From NCBI RefSeq assembly GCF_031143425.1, contig NC_090450.1:216081442-216145441 (forward strand): a stretch of 64,000 nt of DNA. The letters are read 5' to 3'. This DNA is from Pleurodeles waltl (taxonomy: Eukaryota > Chordata > Amphibia > Caudata > Salamandridae). This document shows positions 46,774 through 57,400 of the stretch, piece after piece (within the stretch, counting starts at the first letter, position 1; every line of letters starts with the position of its first letter). The notes beneath the pieces are model-generated. The model was given only the letters and a program-made list of their open reading frames with translations. It ran no database searches and was not told where the DNA came from. The translations under genes and the position numbers were made by a program.

Positions 46774-48542
46774 ATGACATCAAAAGCAGAAAGTGAGTCA
46801 TCCCAGGCAGTTTCAGGTGCCACACCCAAACCAGCATCCCGAGAGAGTCAGCCCAGCCACACTGAGCAACACTCTGAAGAAGGCAGCACACCTGAACAAG
46901 CATGGACACCTCAGCCTAAGAAAAGGAGAAGGGAGAAAGAAAGCGAGCAAGAGCTGGAGGTGCTGACAGAGGAGGTGGTCAGGAGCCATGACCAGCTTTT
47001 TGGCAAAAGCTCTCTCCAGGTGCCGGAGAGTGAGAAAAGGAGACTCTGGGCAGACATACAAACAAAGATCTGCGCTTTTGGAGTGGCACAGCGCTCACTC
47101 GAAGAAATTAAGAAGAGGTGGTACGACCTACGGTCCCGTGCCAAGGAGAGGGTGGCAAGACGACTGCAGGAGGCCAGGAGCACAGGAGGCGGTCCACCCA
47201 CAGAGTCACCATCCACCCCGTTAGAGGACCTAGTGGAGTCCACACTCCTCCCTGAAGCAGTCAGTGGGGTCACAGAGATAGACACCTCCGACACACCAAG
47301 TACCAGCAAAGGTAAGTGCAATATTGAATTGTAACCCAATATGTGTATGCACAAAAGCCCCTTATAAATTAGCAAGTAATGTAAAACATTGTGAGAAGTA
47401 GTCCATTCCACATCTTAGAAGCAGCACAACAATGCATTATGGGAGTGGCAGTCCACAACCCAGAGCTGAAAGTAGCACATACAATGTAATTAAGTAGAGC
47501 GACACCTAGAAGAACACAACACCCACAACACAGTGAAGAGAAGTACCTGTACCTTAATTACCATTGTGTGACCTTACTTGTAACAAACATAACTGACATG
47601 CTGCATATTGTCGCTGCAGGTGGGCCAGGCCCAGCAGCCACAGCATGTGCCAGCTTAGGGGAGACTGACACCCATCCAGCCTCAGACTCCAACACAAGTG
47701 GGTCTCTGACCATAGCGCCACTCCGACGCAGGCCCAGGGCACTGCCACTGCCAGAGCTCAGTCAGGACTCCGATGAGCAGCAGGAAGGACCACATACACC
47801 ATCCCCAACTGGCAGATGCACCCAGATGCAGGAGGCCAGTTCACAGCAGAACACAGCACCCCACAGGATGGCTACAAATGCAGGTGCACAGCCGTATGAG
47901 GCAGGTGAGGGAACCTCCTTCTTTGGTGGCCTGGAATCGGCTATGTTGCAGCAGCGCCTGCAGAATAAAAAGATCACTGCTTTACAGAAACAGATGCAGC
48001 AAGATAATGCTAACATGGGGGGCCTGCATCGCCAGCTGGAGTGCCTGAATGCAAATATAGAACAGCTGTATGAGGGACAGGTCCAGGCATCGCAGGACAC
48101 AAGGGAGCTCACTTCTGCTGTGTGGGAACTATGCCAGGAGCTGCGCCATGACAGGGTGAGCCACTGCAGGCAGGAGCAACGCTTCATGAACATGTTCAGG
48201 GGATTTTGTCGCTCTGTCAATAGGCTAGCTAATTCAACCTCACAGATTTCACGTCGTGCAATGGCTGCACAGGTTGAGGCAGCACACAGCAGCAGGGATG
48301 TGGCTCACGGACTAGTCCAAATCACAAATGTGTTTGACAACGTCATGGGACACAGGTCAGCCACACCCAGCGAGCTTGGACTGGGGGACACGGAGGACAC
48401 TTCCAGCTTCAGCAGCCTAGCTGTGCCCGCAATGGACACCAGACGGCGCAGTGCCAGGAATAGCACTGCCACTGAGGCAGACAATCAAGGTGCCAGTGAG
48501 GCAACTGGGCACCTGAGTGGTGTGCGTGGCCGCAAGAAGTAA
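46774..48542 (+). CDS. Harbinger Myb/SANT-like DNA-binding protein, two exons, open
   Basis: In Harbinger elements this partner binds DNA and helps bring the nuclease to the transposon ends and into the nucleus. Exon 1 is 46774-47311 (ATG chosen; a TTG at 46735 is also in frame). The donor is AAAG|GTAAGT and the acceptor TCGCTGCAG|GTGGGCC at 47619. Exon 2, 47620-48542, continues the same frame to TAA, giving 486 residues with no stop. Features: a basic KKRRR stretch at about residues 49-53, then a Myb/SANT-like helical domain at about 60-125 with tryptophans at about 92 and 116 (EEIKKRWYDLRSRAKERV), a proline/serine/threonine-rich linker, and in exon 2 a glutamine-rich coiled coil (LQQRLQNKKITALQKQMQ). 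It ends in a basic tail (RGRKK). Intron removal is inferred. Confidence 0.85.
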
Positions 48543-48714
48543 TTGTAGCGGCCAGAGGGGTAATGAGTACACTATGAAGTAATAGTGCTTTACTCTGAAC
48601 TTCTATTGTTTCTATTTTTTAACTCACTTTTGTTGGAATTCGTTGGACTAACATTACTTGACATTAAGGTAATAAATTTACTCCACTACAGGTACATGTG
48701 TCAGTGCATTTGTC

Positions 48715-49881
48715 TTATTCATACTTACATCCGAAATGGTTGTGTGTGATGTCAGAACGCCTTTGCCTTCCTTCTGCTGCACTGGTCCTGTCTGCTGGCT
48801 GTAGGGGTGGTATGGGATCATCATCCTCATCTGAGTCTGGCTCCGATATTTCCACAGGTATGCCCCTTGTGGTAGCTATATTGTGCAAGATTGCACAAGT
48901 AGCCACTATTCTACATGTCATCTCTGGGCTGTACTGTAGTGCCCCTCCACTTTTGTGGAGGCACCGGAAGCGACTCTTCAGCAGTCCAAAGGTGCGCTCC
49001 ACCACATTGCGGGTCGCCCTGTGTGCTGCATTGTATCTCTGTTCTGCTGGTGTTGCAGGATTTAGATAGGTCATCATCTAGGTGCGCACTGCGTAGGCAC
49101 TGTCTCCTGGAAGGGACAGAGGGTATGATGAGTAAGTGAGCCATCTGACATCTGCACACCATTAATGCGCCACTGTACAGAGAGACAATACCTAGTAGAT
49201 ATCCTTCTCCAAACTCCCCAGCTAGCAGTCTTGTGTGAATGCCGCTATGGCGAAAGATGTACGAATCATGTGTGCTACCTGGATACCTGGCCACGAGATC
49301 AGTAATGATGTAGGAGGCATTGCATATCACCTGTATATTCAGTGAATGTTGGTATTTACGGTTGCAGTACACATACTCTGTGGCTGATGGTGGACACGTT
49401 GCAACATGTGTACCATCTATGACACCTAGGGCTTGGGGGAACTGTGCTATCTATTAAAAATCTATTTTTGTCTGCTGTATATCCTGTGGGTGTGGGGGAA
49501 TCTGATGTACTGGTGTATCCTGCTCAGCATGGCATTAATAAATGCATTGAAAAATCTGGAGAGGGTACTCTGTGACACCCCTCCAGCTGCTTCTCTGACC
49601 CCTTGATAGCTCCCTGAGGCAAGTAGGTGGAGGGAACATAATACCTGCACATGGGTGGGGATGCTATGAGTCCTATGTGTTCTGCGCTGCAGTATGGGTT
49701 GTAGCTCAGCTATCAGTCCAAGTATCATGGCTGAGTTCAACCTATACCTCTCAAATATTTCCTTCTCTGTCTGGTCAAAAAGTTTAATGCGCACTCTGAA
49801 AATGCTCTCCTGTCTCCTCCTCCCTCTCCTCAAACCTGTCAAGATCCTCATCCTCCTTGCCATGACATAGAGTGCAGCCAT
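48715..49881 (-). pseudogene. HARBI1-type DDE nuclease of the Harbinger element, decayed
   Basis: This nuclease would excise and insert the element. Reading on the minus strand from the ATG at 49881: a helical N-terminal region with a helix-turn-helix-like block (VQVLCSLHLLASGSYQGVRE and GGVSQSTLSRFF), then the catalytic domain with first Asp in GVIDGTHVA (about 49415), second Asp in YPGSTHDSYIF (about 49265) and the Glu in VVERTFGLLKSRF (about 48990). A canonical GT-AG intron of 85 bases (49107-49191) separates the GEGYLLG block from GDSAYAV. Damage: a TAG at about 49460, a 1-base frameshift at about 49445, and a TAG about ten codons after the acceptor (near 49078). All three catalytic residues survive. 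The tail is acidic and then basic, ending at 48715. Confidence 0.88.
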
Positions 49882-50232
49882 TTTAGAAAAGAGTCTGAGG
49901 GATTCTGGGGCTCTTTATATAGGTTGCACCTGGTTACCACCTGGTTTCACTTAGTGGTATTTTGCATGTGTAAAATGCCATTCTGCGAAAAATCGCAATT
50001 TGCGATTTTTTGATGCATCGATTTGCGACTTGGATTTTGTGAACATACCAAATTGCAAAATGCGACTCGCAAAACCAGGTCGCAACACAAAAAATTGCAT
50101 TTTATGCTATTTCTTATTTTTGGTCTGCGAATGCCTTTCATGTATCGCAGACCACGTTTTTGCATTCGCAAATGGACGATTTTTGCGATTCGCACCGTTT
50201 GCGAATGCAAAAAAGTTTCAGACATCTGGCCC
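49882..50232. promoter_or_regulatory. Harbinger right subterminal region and terminal inverted repeat
   Basis: This precedes the nuclease start on the minus strand and so should hold its promoter. It is filled with short repeated words TTGCGA/TCGCAA and GCATTCGCA in both orientations (about 49985-50210), the kind of subterminal sites bound by Harbinger Myb-like proteins. The outer end is the inverted-repeat terminus GGGCCAGATGTC (plus-strand GACATCTGGCCC ending at 50232). Confidence 0.7.
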
Positions 50233-50236
50233 ATAG

Positions 50237-50510
50237 GTACTATATCATAAGAAAGACATTACTCAGAGTTACTAAAAATAAAGGTATTTTATTTTAGTGA
50301 CAATGTGCCAAAAATATCTCAGAGGATGTACTCCCTTAGAAGGTAAGTAAAATACACAAAATATACACACAAACCAAAATAAGGTAAGTAAAACAGTCAG
50401 GAAGTAGTGCAACCACTGTAGAATACAATAGGATACAATAGAACTAGGGGCAACACAAACCACACACTAAGATAGTGGAATGCGAACCACGAATGGACCC
50501 CTAGGCTAGT
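50237..50510 (-). mobile_element. LTR 3'-end fragment, minus strand
   Basis: Complement of the LTR region around the polyadenylation signal: GTTACTAAAAATAAAGGTATTTTATTTTAGTGACA corresponds to 60230-60270 of the element 2 LTR. It continues to the complement of GGTCCATTCGTGGTTCGCATTCC and is cut at 50510 by the plus-strand LTR. The last bases of the LTR 3' end are missing. Confidence 0.82.
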
Positions 50511-51429
50511 TGTAGGAAAGCGCCATCTTGCCTGGCATGATACCCCCATTGTTTACTTCTATGTATGTTTGTTTTTGCCTGTGTCACTGGGATCCTGCTA
50601 GCCAGGACCCCAGTGCTCATAAAGAGTGCCCTGTATATGTTCCCTTTGTGGTGCCTAACTGTATCACTGAGGCTCTGCTAACCAGAACCTCAGTGTTTAT
50701 GCTCTCTCTGCTTTTAAAATTGTGAATGCAGGCTAGTGACTAATTTTACCAATTTGGATTTGCACACTGGAACACCCTTATAATTCTCTAGTATATGGTA
50801 CCTAGGTACCCAGGGTATTGGGGTTCCAGGAGATCCCTATGGGCTGCAGCAGTTCTTTTGCCACCCATAGGGAGCTCAGACAATTCTTACACAGGACTGC
50901 CACTGCAGCCTGAGTGAAATAACGTCCACGTTATTTCACAGTCATTTTACACTTCACTTAAGTAACTTATAAGTCACCTGTATGACTAACCCTCACTTAG
51001 TAAAGATTAGGTGCAAAGTTACTTAGTGTGAGGGCACCCTGGCAATAGCCAAAGTGCCCCCACATTTTTCAGGGCAATTTCCCTGAATTTTGTGAGAGCG
51101 GGGACACCATTACACGTGTACACTACATATAGGTCAATACTTATATGTAGCGTCACCATGGTAACAACGAACATGGCCATGTAACATGTCTAGGATCATG
51201 GAAATGTCGCCCCAATACCATTATGGTATTGGGGGGACAATTCCATGCATCCCGGGGCTCCAGCATAGAGCAGCATAGAGCAGCAAACTAGCTCTCCGGG
51301 GTTTTCTGCAGCTACCACTGCTGCCAACCATCAGACAGGATTCTGCCCCCCTGGGGCCCGGACAGCCCAGTCCCAGGAAGGCAGAACAAAGGATATCCTC
51401 TGAGAGAGGGTGTTACACGCTCTCCCTTT

Positions 51430-54400
51430 GGAAATAGGTGTTATGGGCTGGGAAGGAGTAGCCTCCCCTAGCCCCTGGAAATGCATTGAAGGGCACAGAT
51501 GGTGCCTTCCTTGCATAAGCCAGTCTACACTGGTTCAGGGAGCCCCCAGGCCCTGCTCTGGCGTGAAACTGGACAAAGGAAAGGGGAGTAACCACTCCCC
51601 TGTCCATCACCACCCCAGGGGTGGTGCCCAGAGCTCCTCCAGTGTGTCCCGGACCTCTGCCATCTTGGATGCAGAGGTGTGAGGGCACAATGGAGACCTC
51701 TAAGTGGCCAGTGCCAGCAGGTGATGTCAGAGACCCCTCCTGATAGGTACTTACCTCTCTCTGTAGCCAATCCTCCTCTGAGGGCTATTTAGGGTCTCTC
51801 CTGTGGGTTTCTCATCAGATAATGAATGCAAGAGCTCACCAGAGTTCCTCTGCACTTCTCTTTTCAACTTCTGCCAAGGGTCAACCGCTGACTGCTCCAG
51901 GACGCCTGCAAAACTGCAACGAAATAGCAAGAAGACTACCAGCAACATTGTAGTGCCTCATCCTGCCGGCTTTCGTGACTGTTTCACGGTGGTGCATGCT
52001 GTGAGGGCTGTCTGCCTTCACCCTGCACTGGAAGCCAAGAAGAAATCTCCTGTGGGTCAAAGGAATCTTCCCCCTGCCAACGCAGGCTCCAAACTTCTTC
52101 ATCACCGGTCCTCTGGGTCCCCTCTCATCTTGACGAGCGTGGTCCCTTGAACATAGGAGCTGGATCCAAGTGTCACCGACAGTCCAGTGGCCCTTCTGTG
52201 CAAATTTGGTGGAGGTAAGTCCTTTCCTCCCCACGCCAGACAGTAATCCTGTGTACTGCATGAACTGCAGCTGCTACGGCTTCTGTGCACTTTTACAAGA
52301 CTTCCTTTGTGCACAGCATAGCCCAGGTCCCCAGCACTGCGTCCTGCATTGCCCAACTCGCTGAGTTGGACTCCGACTTCGTGGGACCCTCTTTTGTTGT
52401 ACTGAGACGACCGCAATGCTCAGATCTTCTGAATGCCTGTTCAGGTGCTTCTGCGGGTGCTGCCTGCTTCTGCGTGGGCTCTCTGTGGTGCTGAGCGCCC
52501 CCTCTGTCTTCCCCTCCAAGGGGCAACCTCCTGGTCCTTCCTGGTCCTTCCTGGGCACCCAAAATCCTCAACCGCGACTCTTGCAACTAACAAGGCTTGT
52601 TTGCAGTCTTTCTGATTGGAAACAACTCTGCATCCTCCAGCACTCCGTCGGACATCTTCTTACCAAAGAGAAGTTCCTAGCACCTTCCATGGTTGCAGAA
52701 TCTTTGGCTTCTTCCACCCGGAGGCAGCCCTTTTCCACCTTCATCTGGGGTTTAGTGGGCTCCTGCCCCCCCGGACACTTGCGTGACTCTTGGACTTGGT
52801 CCCCTCCTTGGCAGGTCATCAGGTCCAGGAACCCGTCTTCAGTGCTTTGCAGTCAGTTGTTATCTTTGCAGAATCCCCTATCTTGACTTTACTGTCTTTC
52901 TGGGGTAGTAGGGTAACTTTACTCCTACTTTTCAGGGTCTTGGGGTGGGGTATCTTGGACATCCTCAGTGTTTTCTTACACTCTCAGCGACCCTCTACAC
53001 ACTACACTAGGCCTGGGGTCCATTCGTGGTTCGCATTCCACTTTTGGAGTATGTGGTTTGTGTTGCCCCTAGGCCTATTGTCTCCTATTGCATTCTATTG
53101 TGTTCTACAGTGTTTGCACTACTTTTCTTTTTACTTACCTTATTCTGGTTTGTGTATATATTTTGTGTATTTTACTTATCTGGAAATAGGTGTTATGGGC
53201 TGGGAAGGAGTAGCCTCCCCTAGCCCCTGGAAATGCATTGAAGGGCACAGATGGTGCCCTCCTTGCATAAGCTAGTCTACACTGGTTCAGGGAGCCCCCA
53301 GCCCCTGCTCTGGCGTGAAACTGGACAAATGAAAGGGGAGTAACCACTCCCCTGTCCATCACCACCCCAGGGGTGGTGCCCAGAGCTCCTCCAGTGTGTC
53401 CCAGACCTCTGCCATCTTGGATGCAGAGGTGTGAGGGCACAATGGAGACCTCTAAGTGGCCAGTGCCAGCAGGTGATGTCAGAGACCCCTCCTGATAGGT
53501 ACTTACCTCTCTCTGTAGCCAATCCTCCTCTGAGGGCTATTTAGGGTCTCTCCTGTGGGTTTCTCATCAGATAATGAATGCAAGAGCTCACCAGAGTTCC
53601 TCTGCACTTCTCTTTTCGACTTCTGCCAAGGATCAACCGCTGACTGCTCCAGGACGCCTGCAAAACTGCAACGAAATAGCAAGAAGACTACCAGCAACAT
53701 TGTAGTGCCTCATCCTGCCGGCTTTCGTGACTGTTTCACGGTGGTGCATGCTGTGAGGGCTGTCTGCCTTCACCCTGCACTGGAAGCCAAGAAGAAATCT
53801 CCTGTGGGTCAAAGGAATCTTCCCCCTGCCAACGCAGGCTCCAAACTTCTTCATCACCGGTCCTCTGGGTCCCCTCTCATCTTGACGAGCGTGGTCCCTG
53901 GAACATAGGAGCTGGATCCAAGTGTCACCGACAGTCCAGTGGCCCTTCTGTGCAAATTTGGTGGAGGTAAGTCCTTTCCTCCACACGCCAGACAGTAATC
54001 CTGTGTACTGCGTGAACTGCAGCTGCTACGGCTTCTGTGCACTTTTACAAGACTTCCTTTGTGCACAGCGTAGCCCAGGTCCCCAGCACTGCGTGCTGCA
54101 TTGCCCAACTCGCTGAGTTGGACTCCGACTTCGTGGGACCCACTTTTGTTGTACTGAGACGACCGCAATGCTCAGATCTTCTGAATGCCTGTTCAGGTGC
54201 TTCTGCGGGTGCTGCCTGCTTCTGCGTGGGCTCTCTGTGGTGCTGAGCGCCCCCTCTGTCTCCCCCTCCAAGGGGCGACCTCCTGGTCCTTCCTGGTCCT
54301 TCCTGGGCACCCAAAATCCTCAAACGCGACTCTTGTAGCTAACAAGGCTTGTTTGCAGTCTTTCTGATTGGAAACAACTCTGCATCCTCCAGCACTCCGT

Positions 54401-57400
54401 CCGACATCTTCTTACCAAAGAGAAGTTCCTAGCACCTTCCATGGTTGCAGAATCTTTGGCTTCTTCCACCCGGAGGCAGCCCTTTTGCACCTTCATCCGG
54501 GGTTTAGTGGGCTCCTGCCCCCCCTGACACTTGCGTGACTCTTGGACTTGGTCCCCTCCTTGGCAGGTCATCAGGTCCAGGAACCCGTCTTCAGTGCTTT
54601 GCAGTCAGTTGTTATCTTTGCAGAATCCCCTATCTTGACTTTACTGTCTTTCTGGGGTAGTAGGGTAACTTTACTCCTACTTTTCAGGGTCTTGGGGTGG
54701 GGTATCTTGGACATCCTCAGTGTTTTCTTACACTCTCAGCGACCCTCTACACACTACACTAGGCCTGGGGTCCATTCGTGGTTCGGATTCCACTTTTGGA
54801 GTATGTGGTTTGTGTTGCCCCTAGGCCTATTGTCTCCTATTGCATTCTATTGTGTTCTACAGTGTTTGCACTACTTTTCTTTTTACTTACCTTATTCTGG
54901 TTTGTGTATATATTTTGTGTATTTTACTTATCTGGAAATAGGTGTTATGGGCTGGGAAGGAGTAGCCTCCCCTAGCCCCTGGAAATGCATTGAAGGGCAC
55001 AGATGGTGCCCTCCTTGCATAAGCTAGTCTACACTGGTTCAGGGAGCCCCCAGCCCCTGCTCTGGCGTGAAACTGGACAAAGGAAAGGGGAGTAACCACT
55101 CCCCTGTCCATCACCACCCCAGGGGTGGTGCCCAGAGCTCCTCCAGTGTGTCCCAGACCTCTGCCATCTTGGATGCAGAGGTGTGAGGGCACAATGGAGA
55201 CCTCTAAGTGGCCAGTGCCAGCAGGTGATGTCAGAGACCCCTCCTGATAGGTACTTACCTCTCTCTGTAGCCAATCCTCCTCTGAGGGCTATTTAGGGTC
55301 TCTCCTGTGGGTTTCTCATCAGATAATGAATGCAAGAGCTCACCAGAGTTCCTCTGCACTTCTCTTTTCGACTTCTGCCAAGGGTCAACCGCTGACTGCT
55401 CCAGGACGCCTGCAAAACTGCAACGAAATAGCAAGAAGACTACCAGCAACATTGTAGTGCCTCATCCTGCCGGCTTTCGTGACTGTTTCACGGTGGTGCA
55501 TGCTGTGAGGGCTGTCTGCCTTCACCCTGCACTGGAAGCCAAGAAGAAATCTCCTGTGAGTCAAAGGAATCTTCCCCCTGCCAATGCAGGCTCCAAATTT
55601 CTTCATCACCGGTCCTCTGGGTCCCCTCTCATCTTGACGAGCGTGGTCCCTGGAACATAGGAGCTGGATCCAAGTGTCACCGACAGTCCAGTGGCCCTTC
55701 TGTGCAAATTTGGTGGAGGTAAGTCCTTTCCTCCCCACGCCAGACAGTAATCCTGTGTACTGCGTGAACTGCAGCTGCTACGGCTTCTCTGCACTTTTAC
55801 AAGACTTCCTTTGTGCACAGCATAGCCTAGGTCCCCAGCACTGCGTCCTGCATTGCCCAACTCGCTGAGTTGGACTCCGACTTCTTGGGACCCACTTTTG
55901 TTGTACTGAGAGGACCGCAATGCTCAGATCTTCTGAATGCCTGTTCAGGTGCTTCTGCGGGTGCTGCCTGCTTCTGCGTGGGCTCTCTGTGGTGCTGAGC
56001 GCCCCCTCTGTCTTCCCCTCCAAGGGGCGACCTCCTGGTCCTTCCTGGTCCTTCCTGGGCACCCAAAATCCTCAACCGCGACTCTTGCAGCTAACAAGGC
56101 TTGTTTGCAGTCTTTCTGATTGGAAACAACTCTGCATCCTCCAGCACTCCGTCGGACATCTTCTTACCAAAGAGAAGTTCCTAGCACCTTCCATGGTTGC
56201 AGAATCTTTGGCTTCTTCCACCCGGAGGCAGCCCTTTTGCACCTTCATCCGGGGTTTAGTGGGCTCCTGCCCCCCCGGACACTTGCGTGACTCTTGGACT
56301 TGGTCCCCTCCTTGGCAGGTCATCAGGTCCAGGAACCCGTCTTCAGTGCTTTGCAGTCAGTTGTTATCTTTGCAGAATCCCCTATCTTGACTTTACTGTC
56401 TTTCTGGGGTAGTAGGGTAACTTTACTCCTACTTTTCAGGGTCTTGGGGTGGGGTATCTTGGACATCCTCAGTGTTTTCTTACACTCTCAGCGACCCTCT
56501 ACACACTACACTAGGCCTGGGGTCCATTCGTGGTTCGCATTCCACTTTTGGAGTATGTGGTTTGTGTTGCCCCTAGGCCTATTGTCTCCTATTGCATTCT
56601 ATTGTGTTCTACAGTGTTTGCACTACTTTTCTTTTTACTTACCTTATTCTGGTTTGTGTATATATTTTGTGTATTTTACTTATCTGGAAATAGGTGTTAT
56701 GGGCTGGGAAGGAGTAGCCTCCCCTAGCCCCTGGAAATGCATTGAAGGGCACAGATGGTGCCCTCCTTGCATAAGCTAGTCTACACTGGTTCAGGGAGCC
56801 CCCAGCCCCTGCTCTGGCGTGAAACTGGACAAATGAAAGGGGAGTAACCACTCCCCTGTCCATCACCACCCCAGGGGTGGTGCCCAGAGCTCCTCCAGTG
56901 TGTCCCAGACCTCTGCCATCTTGGATGCAGAGGTGTGAGGGCACAATGGAGACCTCTAAGTGGCCAGTGCCAGCAGGTGATGTCAGAGACCCCTCCTGAT
57001 AGATACTTACCTCTCTCTGTAGCCAATCCTCCTCTGAGGGCTATTTAGGGTCTCTCCTGTGGGTTTCTCATCAGATAATGAATGCAAGAGCTCACCAGAG
57101 TTCCTCTGCACTTCTCTTTTCGACTTCTGCCAAGGGTCAACCGCTGACTGCTCCAGGACGCCTGCAAAACTGCAACGAAATAGCAAGAAGACTACCAGCA
57201 ACATTGTAGTGCCTCATCCTGCCGGCTTTCGTGACTGTTTCACGGTGGTGCATGCTGTGAGGGCTGTCTGCCTTCACCCTGCACTGGAAGCCAAGAAGAA
57301 ATCTCCTGTGGGTCAAAGGAATCTTCCCCCTGCCAACGCAGGCTCCAAACTTCTTCATCACCGGTCCTCTGGGTCCCCTCTCATCTTGACGAGCGTGGTC

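Larger units (their letters stand above)
46728..50232. mobile_element. Harbinger-superfamily DNA transposon, left end missing
   Basis: Two convergent genes: a Myb/SANT-like protein (plus strand) and a HARBI1-type DDE nuclease (minus strand), the standard gene pair of Harbinger transposons. The right end reads, on the minus strand, GGGCCAGATGTCTGAAAC, a typical Harbinger terminal repeat. The left junction at about 46727 lacks a matching inverted end; LTR sequence runs straight into the region just before the Myb-like gene. Both flanks are minus-strand LTR pieces from different parts of an LTR, so the element did not simply insert into one intact LTR. The 48543-48714 spacer between the genes is A/T-rich and holds possible polyadenylation signals (AATAAA near 48670). 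Confidence 0.85.
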
